Positions 1 to 8,328 of a stretch of DNA of 64,000 nucleotides are shown piece by piece. Under the pieces are notes generated by a model. That model did no database searches. It was not told the DNA's origin and was given only the letters and a program-made list of their open reading frames with translations. The DNA is from Flavobacterium odoriferum (GTDB taxonomy: Bacteria > Bacteroidota > Bacteroidia > Flavobacteriales > Flavobacteriaceae): NCBI RefSeq assembly GCF_025499515.1, contig NZ_JAMKFA010000010.1, positions 124,001 to 188,000 on the forward strand, in the 5' to 3' direction. Every line of letters begins with the position of its first letter. Position 1 is the stretch's first letter. Both the position numbers and the translations under genes were made by a program.

Positions 1-642
1 TCCATCAAAAACGAAGAAAGTAACGTATACTCCAACAATTAAAAAGAAGACTAACTTCAGTATACTTTCTAAAGCTACAGCAGTTACAATTCCTTTTCTT
101 TTTTCGGATGCATCAACATAACGTGTTCCATAATAAGAAGCAAATAATGCTAAAGCGATGGCGACATAAGTCGTGGTGTCATCAAAAATGTATGAACTTG
201 TATTCGTTTTTGTTACAATATGAAATGTTTCTGAGATTGCTTTTAATTGTAAAGCGATGTATGGAGTAATTCCAGCTAAACAAACTACAGTAACTATGGC
301 TCCTAAAAATCTACTATTGCCATATCGAAGAGAAATGAAATCAGCAATACTTGAAATTTTATTGACACGTGAAATGCGAATGATTTTCTTTAAAATTATA
401 ATCCATGCAGGAATTATAATAATGGGTCCGATGTAAATGGGTAAATAACCTAAACCCGAATTTGCTGCTACTCCAATACTTCCATAATATGTCCAAGCGG
501 TACAATATACAGCCAAAGACAAAGAATAGATGTACGAATTATTAGTCCATTTGACATTTTCTTTTTTTTCTGCCCAATGTGCGATAAAAAAAAGAATACC
601 CAAGTAGCCTAATAAAATAAGTAATAAAACAGCACTATTCAT
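1..642 (-). CDS. sodium:solute symporter-type sensor protein, N-terminal part (cut by window edge)
   Basis: Translating the minus strand from the ATG at 640-642 gives 214 codons without a stop to base 1. The product starts MNSAVLLLILLGYLGILFFI and continues with several membrane helices; it contains the AWTYYGSIGVAANSGLGYLP and YGTRYVDASEKRKG segments typical of the PutP-like sodium:solute symporter domain. In Bacteroidota such genes next to ActP-type symporters often continue into PAS and histidine-kinase domains (CbrA type); that part is outside the window, so the kinase is an inference. Its start overlaps the end of the next upstream gene by 8 bases, so the two are probably translationally coupled. 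Confidence 0.7.
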   Translation of the reverse strand, partial: MNSAVLLLILLGYLGILFFIAHWAEKKENVKWTNNSYIYSLSLAVYCTAWTYYGSIGVAANSGLGYLPIYIGPIIIIPAWIIILKKIIRISRVNKISSIADFISLRYGNSRFLGAIVTVVCLAGITPYIALQLKAISETFHIVTKTNTSSYIFDDTTTYVAIALALFASYYGTRYVDASEKRKGIVTAVALESILKLVFFLIVGVYVTFFVFDG

Positions 643-829
643 AATAACGTTGTACTACAATCCAAGACATTAAAACTGAAAACAACCAAACTGAAAAAAT
701 GTAAATGTAAATGACTGGAAACCCAAATACATTATCAGCACTATCAAATAGCAAAACGATTGGTAAATTGAGTACCAATAGCAACAAAACGGACAATACT
801 ACTAATTTTTGTTGATGTCTTTTTTTCAT
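635..829 (-). CDS. small two-helix membrane protein
   Basis: A 64-residue product: a basic start (MKKRHQQK), a hydrophobic helix around residues 9-27, a short polar stretch, and a second helix around 37-60. No family recognised. It overlaps the symporter/sensor gene downstream by 8 bases and starts about 90 bases after the VC_2705-type symporter gene ends, so it probably sits in the same operon. By position it could be a small subunit or assembly partner for the truncated sensor, much as DUF4212 is for the transport symporter, but nothing in the sequence proves this. Confidence 0.6.
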   Translation of the reverse strand: MKKRHQQKLVVLSVLLLLVLNLPIVLLFDSADNVFGFPVIYIYIFSVWLFSVLMSWIVVQRYYE

Positions 830-921
830 TTTGAAGGACTAATTTTATTTGAATTTTTAAAAATACAAACTCTGCTCCCGAAAAACAAGAGCAGAGTTGT
901 AAAATTATATTTGAATCAGAA

Positions 922-2670
922 TTAGTGTGCAGCTCCAGCTTCACCTGCTCCAGAAGGAATACGGATATTCTCTACAATATCTTGTACTTCTTGTGGTGGC
1001 GCTGGTGTAAACTTACTTACTACTAAAGCAACAATAAAGTTTGCAATCATAGCAACAGTTCCAAATCCCTCAGGAGAAATTCCAAACCACCATTCCGATT
1101 TGTCTGGCATTTCACCAATCCAGCCTAATTTGAATTTTGCCATGTAGTATAACATTAATGCCATACCAACAACCATACCAGCAACAGCTCCTTCTTTGTT
1201 CATTTTTTTGTGGAAAATACCCAAAATAATTGCTGGGAAGAATGATGCCGCCGCTAATCCAAATGCCAACGCTACAACAGCTGCAACGAATCCTGGAGGA
1301 TTAATTCCAAAATAACCAGCAATTACAACAGCAACAGCGGCAGAAATACGAGCAGTCCATAATTCACCTTTTTCAGAAATATTTGGGTTAACCATCTTCT
1401 TGATTAAATCGTGAGAAACGGCCGCAGAAATTACTAACAATAAACCAGCAGCAGTTGAAAGTGCAGCAGCTAAAGCTCCAGCAGCAACCAATGCAATAAC
1501 CCAGTTAGGTAATTTAGCAATTTCAGGATTAGCTAACACCATGATATCATTGTCAATATACAATTCGTTAGCACTTTCAGCATTTGGTTGGTCTTTTTGT
1601 GGTTTACCATCTTTCAATACAAAAGCATCTCCTTTTACATATTGAATTTTTCCATCTGCATTTTTGTCATTATAGATTAAAAGACCAGTTTTTTCCCAGT
1701 TTTTGAACCATTGAGGCATGTCTGCATAATTTTTATTACTAACTGTTTCGATTAAGTTAGTTCTTGCAAAAACAGATACTGCAGGTGCTGTTGTATATAA
1801 AATTACAATAAATACTAATGCTAATCCAGCAGATTTACGTGCATCTTTTACATTTTTAACCGTAAAGAAACGAACAATTACGTGAGGTAATCCAGCAGTT
1901 CCAACCATTAAAGCTAAAGTAATCGCCAAAACGTCAATCATTGATTTTGAACCATCTGTATATTCAGCAAATCCTAATTCTGTTGATAGACCGTTTAATT
2001 TATCTAATAAATATACATCTCCACCAGCAACAGTACTTCCCATTCCTAATTGTGGGATTGGATTTCCGGTCATTTGGATTGAAATGAAGATTGCAGGAAC
2101 CATGAAAGCGAAAATTAATACACAATATTGTGCTACTTGGGTATACGTAATACCTTTCATTCCTCCTAAAACAGCGTAGAATAAAACAATTACCATTCCA
2201 ATAATTACACCAGTGTTAATTTCAACTTCTAAGAATCTTGAAAATACAACTCCTACTCCACGCATTTGACCCGCTACATAAGTAAACGAAACAATCAAAG
2301 CACAAAAAACAGCTACTGAACGTGCAGTTTTTGAATAGTAACGATCTCCAATAAAATCAGGCACCGTGAATTTTCCAAATTTTCTTAAATAAGGAGCTAA
2401 AAGTAATGCTAAAAGTACATAACCTCCAGTCCAACCCATTAAATAAACTGCTCCATCATAACCTGCAAAAGAAATAATTCCTGCCATTGAAATAAATGAT
2501 GCGGCAGACATCCAATCGGCAGCAGTTGCCATACCATTTGCTAGTGGAGAAACTCCTCCACCCGCTACATAAAACTCTTTAGTAGAACCCGCTCTTGTCC
2601 AAATAGCAATTCCAATGTAGATTGCAAACGTAATTCCTACAATAATATATGTCCAAATTTTTACATCCAT
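922..2670 (-). CDS. sodium/carboxylate symporter large subunit, VC_2705 (ActP-like) type
   Basis: A 582-residue sodium:solute symporter with about 13 membrane helices; the N-terminal segment FYVAGGGVSPLANGMATAAD is characteristic of the acetate-permease-like branch. A long soluble loop at roughly residues 305-390, rich in Asp, Asn and Lys, interrupts the membrane part; this is common in the branch that works with a DUF4212 small subunit, encoded just upstream. Members import short monocarboxylates such as acetate with sodium; the actual substrate here is not readable from sequence. Probably co-transcribed with the DUF4212 and porin genes, giving an outer- plus inner-membrane uptake route. Confidence 0.88.
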   Translation of the reverse strand: MDVKIWTYIIVGITFAIYIGIAIWTRAGSTKEFYVAGGGVSPLANGMATAADWMSAASFISMAGIISFAGYDGAVYLMGWTGGYVLLALLLAPYLRKFGKFTVPDFIGDRYYSKTARSVAVFCALIVSFTYVAGQMRGVGVVFSRFLEVEINTGVIIGMVIVLFYAVLGGMKGITYTQVAQYCVLIFAFMVPAIFISIQMTGNPIPQLGMGSTVAGGDVYLLDKLNGLSTELGFAEYTDGSKSMIDVLAITLALMVGTAGLPHVIVRFFTVKNVKDARKSAGLALVFIVILYTTAPAVSVFARTNLIETVSNKNYADMPQWFKNWEKTGLLIYNDKNADGKIQYVKGDAFVLKDGKPQKDQPNAESANELYIDNDIMVLANPEIAKLPNWVIALVAAGALAAALSTAAGLLLVISAAVSHDLIKKMVNPNISEKGELWTARISAAVAVVIAGYFGINPPGFVAAVVALAFGLAAASFFPAIILGIFHKKMNKEGAVAGMVVGMALMLYYMAKFKLGWIGEMPDKSEWWFGISPEGFGTVAMIANFIVALVVSKFTPAPPQEVQDIVENIRIPSGAGEAGAAH

Positions 2671-2694
2671 GATTATAAATTTTTATCTTATTAA

Positions 2695-2955
2695 TTAATC
2701 GTTATCAAAACCATATTTTTTATCTAATTTGTTCATTAAACGAACGTAGACAAAAATTAAGATTACGAAAACATACATTGATCCTTGTTGGGCAAACCAA
2801 AATCCCAGTGGAAATCCACCTAATTTGATTGTGTTTAATTGGTCTACAAATAGAATTCCTGCTCCATACGAGCATAGAAACCAAATGCTTAAAAGAATTA
2901 GAAGGTATCTTAAATTTTCCTTCCAATAAGCCGTAGCGTGTTTTTGATCACTCAT
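2695..2955 (-). CDS. DUF4212 symporter small subunit
   Basis: An 86-residue protein with two membrane helices (about residues 15-37 and 53-75) and the family pattern YWKENLRYLLILLSIWF followed by GFPLGFWFAQQGSMYVFV. DUF4212 proteins pair with VC_2705-type sodium:solute symporters, and here the symporter gene follows after 24 bases. It is thought to be a required accessory subunit in the inner membrane. Confidence 0.9.
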   Translation of the reverse strand: MSDQKHATAYWKENLRYLLILLSIWFLCSYGAGILFVDQLNTIKLGGFPLGFWFAQQGSMYVFVILIFVYVRLMNKLDKKYGFDND

Positions 2956-2979
2956 TGTTTATTAGTTTTTGATTGTTTG

Positions 2980-4227
2980 TTAAAATGAATAGGCACATGA
3001 AATCATTGCTCTAAAATTACCAACATCTGTAGTGTTTCCACCAATCGATGCATCTGATTCTAAATCACCCCATGTAGCAGCAGTATACTCTAACTCTGGT
3101 GTAATTCTAAATTTATTTTGTTTGAAATCAACTCGTGCTGCTGCTCTCCATACATTATCAACTCCTCTTGTTCCAGAAGTTCCTCTCATGTATAATGCTG
3201 TTGCACCATCTTTTCCTGTTCCATCGTTTTTAGTATATCCAAAAAAGAATCCAGGTGCAATTTTCGCATTGTTACTAGCAATATCTAACCACAATGACGT
3301 TGTTTTTGTTGCTTCATATTTTTCAACTTGTCCTGGTGTTGTATATCCAGCAAAACCACCAAGCATTACTAAATTATACATGTTTTCACCTGTAATTCCG
3401 TAAGCTTTGATATGAAATTTATCATTATTGTATTTGAAATATCCTACAAATGATAAACTATTTACTTTTTCATCTGAAACTAAACCATTAGAAACAGTTA
3501 AAGGTTGTAAAGATTTAAATTCAGCTCCTAAACCTGCAATCCAATTTTTGTTTTTGAATTGAAATTGTCCGTGAAATGTTGGAATTGATGAATTAATTGA
3601 AGCAGAATTTTGGGTTCCTCCAGTTGCGGTTGCGGTTGTAAATTCTCTTTCTTTGTAAGCGGTTAATGCAAATGAAATATTGCTTGAAAGACTATGTTTT
3701 ACTCTAATTTGTGATGCCCAACCAAATGGGTTAAATAAAATTCCTGTACTAAAGTTTGCTACTCCAGGAAAAACTTCAGGAATAAACGTTGGATACCAAG
3801 TTTGTCCCATTGTAACGGTGGTTTTAGACCATTCTAAACTTGCAAAAGCATGTCTTAATCTAAATTGACCAATAGAACCTTCAGTATTACCAAAGAAATC
3901 CCCTTCTAAAGTTCCAGAAGTTTTAGCTCCCCAAACATTTGGTCCTTTTGCTTTAACACCTAATCTTGAAACTACAGATAAAAAATTTGACGCACCTGCA
4001 TCGTTAATATCTTTTCCGTTAGCATCAAAAACTTCATCTAAAGGATATAAATTTAAATTATATTCCCTTACTTGAGCTGATTTTCTTGTATCCCAAATAT
4101 AATCAGTTCTAACGAAACCATAAAGATTTACGTCCCACTCCTTTTCTGCAGGTGCAGTTGTAGGAGCTGTTTGAGAATATCCTGAAAAGGATAAAGCTAC
4201 AAACGATGCAATTAATACTTTTTTCAT
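2980..4227 (-). CDS. outer-membrane beta-barrel porin
   Basis: A 415-residue protein with a signal peptide (MKKVLIASFVALSFSGYSQ) and alternating amphipathic strands ending in Phe (CAYSF), the usual end of an outer-membrane barrel. It resembles the DcaP-like trimeric porins of Bacteroidota. Located 24 bases upstream of the DUF4212 gene, it is probably the first gene of the symporter operon and would let the same small carboxylates cross the outer membrane. The exact porin family is inferred from general character and context. Confidence 0.75.
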   Translation of the reverse strand: MKKVLIASFVALSFSGYSQTAPTTAPAEKEWDVNLYGFVRTDYIWDTRKSAQVREYNLNLYPLDEVFDANGKDINDAGASNFLSVVSRLGVKAKGPNVWGAKTSGTLEGDFFGNTEGSIGQFRLRHAFASLEWSKTTVTMGQTWYPTFIPEVFPGVANFSTGILFNPFGWASQIRVKHSLSSNISFALTAYKEREFTTATATGGTQNSASINSSIPTFHGQFQFKNKNWIAGLGAEFKSLQPLTVSNGLVSDEKVNSLSFVGYFKYNNDKFHIKAYGITGENMYNLVMLGGFAGYTTPGQVEKYEATKTTSLWLDIASNNAKIAPGFFFGYTKNDGTGKDGATALYMRGTSGTRGVDNVWRAAARVDFKQNKFRITPELEYTAATWGDLESDASIGGNTTDVGNFRAMISCAYSF

Positions 4228-4306
4228 AATTTATGTTTTGGTTAGTGTTGCATTTCTGCTTGACCAAATTCTAAAATTATGTTAATGAAAAAAATTGTAA
4301 TATATA

Positions 4307-4318
4307 ATTTTGTAAAAT
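4307..4318. promoter_or_regulatory. AT-rich palindrome upstream of the porin operon (candidate operator)
   Basis: ATTTTGTAAAAT, about 80 bases upstream of the porin start codon. A near-identical, perfectly palindromic copy (ATTTTGCAAAAT) occurs at 4773-4784, upstream of the zinc-ribbon regulator. The pair brackets the regulator gene, as expected if the regulator controls both itself and the porin-symporter operon. The motif is AT-rich, so chance is a real alternative. Confidence 0.3.
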
Positions 4319-4325
4319 AGTATAG

Positions 4326-4745
4326 TTAATCTTTAAAACGCTCCCATTTAATAAGCATAAACTTATCGCCAAGCTCTGTTATAATCATACCTGCACCAGA
4401 CAATCTATCTTTATTTTGAAGGTATTCAACCAGCTCATTGTGCTTGAAAATCTTATAAGTTGGATGATAATTAGGATGTGGCGGTTTTTTGATTTTAAAC
4501 TCTTTCACCCAATTGCTAATCGATACGTGCGAAACCCCTAAAATACGCTCAATTTCTCTAAAACTTAAACCTTCTAAATACAATTGTAATGCTTTAGTTA
4601 CATAGTAATCATCTATCTTTTTACCTAATTTGTTGACAGTGAAATAATAATTACAAGATTTGCACAAATACCTTTGTCTATCTTTGATTACACCACTTTT
4701 TACAATTGAATCGCTTTGGCATTTGGGACATGATAAAATCTCCAT
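4326..4745 (-). CDS. zinc-ribbon plus helix-turn-helix regulator, related to transposase N-termini
   Basis: A 139-residue protein. Residues 1-35 hold a four-cysteine zinc ribbon (CPKC near the start, CKSC about 20 residues later) like the N-terminus of IS1/IS1595-type transposases. Residues 48-85 form a helix-turn-helix (LSFREIERILGVSHVSISNW). The DDE catalytic domain is absent, and no inverted repeats or target duplications were seen, so this is not an active insertion sequence. The rest is a short domain ending KFMLIKWERFKD. It lies next to the porin/symporter operon on the same strand and divergent from the catabolic operon; a role as a local transcription factor is inferred. Confidence 0.65.
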   Translation of the reverse strand: MEILSCPKCQSDSIVKSGVIKDRQRYLCKSCNYYFTVNKLGKKIDDYYVTKALQLYLEGLSFREIERILGVSHVSISNWVKEFKIKKPPHPNYHPTYKIFKHNELVEYLQNKDRLSGAGMIITELGDKFMLIKWERFKD

Positions 4746-4772
4746 ATATATAATTTTTGCATAAATATACTA

Positions 4773-4784
4773 ATTTTGCAAAAT
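4773..4784. promoter_or_regulatory. perfect 12-bp palindrome upstream of the zinc-ribbon regulator (candidate operator)
   Basis: ATTTTGCAAAAT lies 28-39 bases upstream of the regulator start, in the divergent region between the regulator and the catabolic operon. It differs by one base from the copy at 4307-4318 in front of the porin operon. An autoregulatory site is a plausible reading; the low complexity keeps confidence low. Confidence 0.3.
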
Positions 4785-4989
4785 ATACAAAAATATTGTT
4801 CGTAATTTTTCAAATATATTTTTTTACATATCACAATTATTTTTAATAAAAATTACACATAATGCAATAATAATCAAATACTAGCTTTTTTATGATTTTA
4901 GAATGTTCATAAAAATATTCAATTTTATCAAAAAAGTATAGTTATGACTTTAAATTATTTTACTTAATTTGTAGAAACAACACTAAACT

Positions 4990-5595
4990 ATGCAATTCGA
5001 TATTCAACATACCGAATCTTCCGCTTTATATAAGCTTTTAACAGGAACCGTAATTCCAAGACCTATTGGTTGGATTTCAACAATTGATGCCAATGGAATC
5101 AACAACCTTGCTCCATTTTCATTTTTTAATGTAGTAAGCGAAGATCCACCACACGTGATGTTTTCCACTGTTAGAACAGGAAACAAAAACAAAGACACCT
5201 TAAATAATATTTTAGATAACAAACAATTTGTTGTCAATTTAGTAACCGAAGATGTTGTAGAACAAATGAATACCACTTCTCAAAGCGTAGCTTCTGATAT
5301 CGATGAATTTGAATTGGCTGGTGTTACTCCAATTGATGCTGTTTTTATCAACCCAAAACGCGTCAAAGAAAGCTTAGTGCATTTTGAATGTGAAATGGTA
5401 CATCATTATTTTATTGAAAATCATCAAAATGGTGGTGCTTGCATTATTATTGGTAAAATAATCACCATGCATATTGACGATTCCATTCTAATGGAGAATC
5501 ATAAAATCAATTTAGACAAATACAAGCCTGTTGCTCGTTTAGCAGGTTCAAATTATAGTAAATTAGGAGAAATTTTCTCCATAAAAAGACAATAA
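4990..5595 (+). CDS. flavin reductase-like FMN-binding split-barrel protein
   Basis: A 201-residue protein with the flavin-reductase-like split barrel: LTGTVIPRPIGWISTIDANG near the start, then NLAPFSFFNVVSEDPPHVMF and KDTLNNILDNKQFVVNLVTE. Family members bind FMN and supply reduced flavin to oxygenases, or act as flavin-dependent oxidoreductases. It is the first gene of the aromatic catabolic operon and is followed after 40 bases by the FAD monooxygenase fusion, which it may support. Substrate assignment is by context only. Confidence 0.8.
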   Translation: MQFDIQHTESSALYKLLTGTVIPRPIGWISTIDANGINNLAPFSFFNVVSEDPPHVMFSTVRTGNKNKDTLNNILDNKQFVVNLVTEDVVEQMNTTSQSVASDIDEFELAGVTPIDAVFINPKRVKESLVHFECEMVHHYFIENHQNGGACIIIGKIITMHIDDSILMENHKINLDKYKPVARLAGSNYSKLGEIFSIKRQ

Positions 5596-5635
5596 CTAAT
5601 TATCAATTATTCATTGTTAATTATCAATTAAAAAG

Positions 5636-7930
5636 ATGAAAATAACAGTTATAGGTGGTGGTCCTGGCGGACTTTACTTTTCGATATTAACCAAAAAAGC
5701 AATGCCACATTGCCAAATCGATATTTACGAACGCAATAAACCCGACGATAGTTTTGGTTTTGGCGTAGTGTTTTCAGACGAAACCTTAGGGGAATTCCTA
5801 AAACGCGACATGCAATCGTATGAATTAATTCGTAGCAAATTTGCGTATTGGGACGATATTATTGTTGCTCGTGATGGAGAATCTGTTAATATTGCCGGAA
5901 ATGGATTCTGTGGTTGTTCTAGAAAAACACTTTTACAATTATTACAACAAAGATGTATCGAAGAAGGTGTAAATCTGCATTTCGAGCAAAATGTAGATGA
6001 TTTATCACAATTCGCCGATTCAGATATTATTTTAGCTTCTGACGGAATTGCAAGTGCTATTCGAACTCAATACCAAAAAGAATTTGGCACCAAAATCGAA
6101 CTAAAGAAAAACCGCTTTGTTTGGTTAGGCTCTACAAAACCGCTGGATGCATTTACCTATTTCTTCAGAAGTACACCTCACGGAACTATAGTTGCTCACT
6201 CCTATCAATATGAAGAAGGTATGAGTACATGGATTTTTGAATGTTCAGATGAAACCTGGCAAAAACACGGTTTTGAAGTGACTAACGAAGAAGATACGAT
6301 GACCAAAATCGCAGAAATCTTCAAAGAAGAATTAGATGGTCATCCGCTAATCTCAAACAAATCACATTGGCGTCAATTTCCGCATGTAACGAATCAAAAT
6401 TGGCATCATAACAATATTGTTCTATTAGGTGATGCCAAAGCCACAGCCCACTACTCTATTGGTTCAGGAACAAAATTAGCTATGGATTGTGCTATCGGAT
6501 TATCGGATGCCGTAATTGCTAATCCGAACAACGTGCAAGCGGCTTTTGAGCAATATGATAAAACCAGAAGAAATACAGTAGAAATGATTCAATATGCCGC
6601 AATCGTTTCTTTAGATTGGTTCGAAAATATGGATCGTCACATGCAACATTCCTTCCAACAATTTGCTTTTGGATGCATGACCCGTTCTAAAAAAGTGACA
6701 TATGAAAATTTACGTTTGAGAGATAGTTCGTTTACGGATAAAGTTTTAGAAGAATTCAATGACAATTGCAATGTCAATATCAAAAATCAATCAGCAGCTT
6801 TTTCAAAATTCAAATTAAGAGAAATAGAGCTCCCAAACCGCATCGTTATGGCGCCAATGGGACAATATTCCGCTACAGACGGATTGGTTTCTGATTGGCA
6901 TTTAGTGCATTACGGAAGTCGTGCTACCGGTGGCGTTGGGTTAATCATTGCCGAAATGACCGCAATTTCAGAAACCGGAAGAATTACAGAAGGTTGTGCG
7001 GGAATTTACAATGCAGAACAATTAAATCAATGGAAAAAAATTACCGATTTCATTCATAATAATACCGAAACAAAAATCGGAATTCAATTAGGGCATTCTG
7101 GAAGAAAAGGTGCTACTAAAAAACCTTGGGAAGGCAATGGACCAATGGAAACACCTTGGGATTTAATTTCCGCTTCTCCTATTGCGTTTAATGAAAATTT
7201 CTCCATTCCAAAAGAAATGACTTTGGAAGATATGGCGGAAATCAAAGCACAATTCGTTCAAGCAGCTAAAAATGCAGACGAAGCTGGATTTGATATGATA
7301 GAATTACAAGCGCATCATGGATTTTTATTAGCTTCTTTCTTATCTCCATTAACTAATATTCGTACGGATGAATATGGTGGAAGCATTGAAAACCGTTTGA
7401 AATATCCATTAGCAATTTTTAAAGCGATTCGTGACGTATTTCCATCTGAAAAACCTATTTCAGTACGAATTTCAGCAACAGATTGGGCAGAAAACGGAAT
7501 ATCAGAACAAGAAGTGCTTACTATTGCAACTGCTTTTAAATCTGCTGGAGCTGACATCATTAATGTTTCAACAGGAAATACTGTAGCAGGTCAAAAACCA
7601 TTAACAGGTAGAATGTGGCAAACGCCTTTTTCGGATGCCGTTCGAAATACCATTCATATTCCAACCATTACTGCGGGCTATATTCAGGATATCGACCAAA
7701 TTAATACCATAATTCTTAACAGAAGAGCCGATTTAGTCGCTTTAGGACGTCCTTTATTGTTGGATGCAAATTTTGTGAGAAATGCACAAGCTTACGAACA
7801 ATTTCAAGCAAATGATATTCCAAATCCTTATAAAATGGGAGTTTCACATTTGTATCTGCTAAAAGCTTCTGAAAGAAAACAAGTGGAAACTATGAAAAAA
7901 GCATTAAAACCAAAAAGCAATAAGAAATAA
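5636..7930 (+). CDS. bifunctional FAD monooxygenase / old-yellow-enzyme fusion acting on aryl-CoA
   Basis: A 764-residue fusion. Residues 1 to about 375 are a class A FAD monooxygenase, with GGGPGG at 7-12 and the second FAD motif GDAKATAHY at about 265. Residues from about 390 to the end are an NADH:flavin oxidoreductase (old yellow enzyme) domain with NRIVMAPMGQYSA, IQLGHSGRKG and AHHGFLLASFLSP. This arrangement is that of salicylyl-CoA 5-hydroxylase and 2-aminobenzoyl-CoA monooxygenase/reductase, which hydroxylate CoA thioesters of ortho-substituted benzoates at C5. The CoA ligase and thioesterase genes downstream agree with a CoA-bound substrate. Salicylate and anthranilate are both possible. 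Confidence 0.85.
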   Translation: MKITVIGGGPGGLYFSILTKKAMPHCQIDIYERNKPDDSFGFGVVFSDETLGEFLKRDMQSYELIRSKFAYWDDIIVARDGESVNIAGNGFCGCSRKTLLQLLQQRCIEEGVNLHFEQNVDDLSQFADSDIILASDGIASAIRTQYQKEFGTKIELKKNRFVWLGSTKPLDAFTYFFRSTPHGTIVAHSYQYEEGMSTWIFECSDETWQKHGFEVTNEEDTMTKIAEIFKEELDGHPLISNKSHWRQFPHVTNQNWHHNNIVLLGDAKATAHYSIGSGTKLAMDCAIGLSDAVIANPNNVQAAFEQYDKTRRNTVEMIQYAAIVSLDWFENMDRHMQHSFQQFAFGCMTRSKKVTYENLRLRDSSFTDKVLEEFNDNCNVNIKNQSAAFSKFKLREIELPNRIVMAPMGQYSATDGLVSDWHLVHYGSRATGGVGLIIAEMTAISETGRITEGCAGIYNAEQLNQWKKITDFIHNNTETKIGIQLGHSGRKGATKKPWEGNGPMETPWDLISASPIAFNENFSIPKEMTLEDMAEIKAQFVQAAKNADEAGFDMIELQAHHGFLLASFLSPLTNIRTDEYGGSIENRLKYPLAIFKAIRDVFPSEKPISVRISATDWAENGISEQEVLTIATAFKSAGADIINVSTGNTVAGQKPLTGRMWQTPFSDAVRNTIHIPTITAGYIQDIDQINTIILNRRADLVALGRPLLLDANFVRNAQAYEQFQANDIPNPYKMGVSHLYLLKASERKQVETMKKALKPKSNKK

Positions 7931-7932
7931 AT

Positions 7933-7957
7933 AATTACGAATTAGAAATTACGAATT
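7933..7957. repeat. left arm of a 25-bp inverted repeat around the four-helix-bundle gene
   Basis: This 25-base arm (built from AATTACGAATT units) matches the reverse complement of 8303-8327 at 23 of 25 positions. The arms enclose exactly one gene, which starts immediately after the left arm. Confidence 0.75.
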
Positions 7958-8311
7958 ATGAAAAATGATAACGTTGTTCAAATAAAAAGTTATGCTTTTG
8001 CTGTTCGAATAATAAAAGTTTTTAAATATTTATCTGAACAAAAAAAAGAATTTGTTTTAAGTAAACAGCTATTAAAATGTGGAACTTCAATTGGAGCTAA
8101 TATTGAAGAAGCCATTGGAGGACAATCAGGAAAAGATTTTTTCGCCAAATTAACCATATCATATAAAGAAGCAAGAGAAACACATTATTGGATTAGATTA
8201 CTAAAAGATACTGATTATTTATCTGTTGAGGAGGCTGATAGTTTGCTTAAAGATGTTGATGAGTTACTTAGAATAATTGGTTCTATTCAAAAAACGTTAC
8301 GTAATTCGTAA
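7958..8311 (+). CDS. four-helix-bundle (S23/IVS-type) protein
   Basis: A 117-residue protein with the signature CGTSIGANIEEAIGGQSGKD followed by FFAKLTISYKEARETHYWIR, typical of the four-helix-bundle proteins related to 23S rRNA intervening-sequence products. It binds no obvious cofactor and its cellular role is unknown. The gene is enclosed by 25-bp inverted repeats, and its stop codon lies inside the right arm. It sits between the monooxygenase and ligase genes of the catabolic operon, to which it shows no functional link, so it looks like a small inserted unit. Confidence 0.85.
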   Translation: MKNDNVVQIKSYAFAVRIIKVFKYLSEQKKEFVLSKQLLKCGTSIGANIEEAIGGQSGKDFFAKLTISYKEARETHYWIRLLKDTDYLSVEEADSLLKDVDELLRIIGSIQKTLRNS

Positions 8312-8327
8312 TTTAAAATTCGTAATT
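8303..8327. repeat. right arm of the 25-bp inverted repeat
   Basis: Inverted partner of 7933-7957 (23 of 25 bases). It covers the last codons of the four-helix-bundle gene and ends one base before the CoA ligase start codon. Confidence 0.75.
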
Positions 8328-8328
8328 A

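Noticed and set aside
4326-4745. Active IS1/IS1595-type insertion sequence
   Set aside because: No DDE domain, no terminal inverted repeats and no target duplication; only the DNA-binding part exists.
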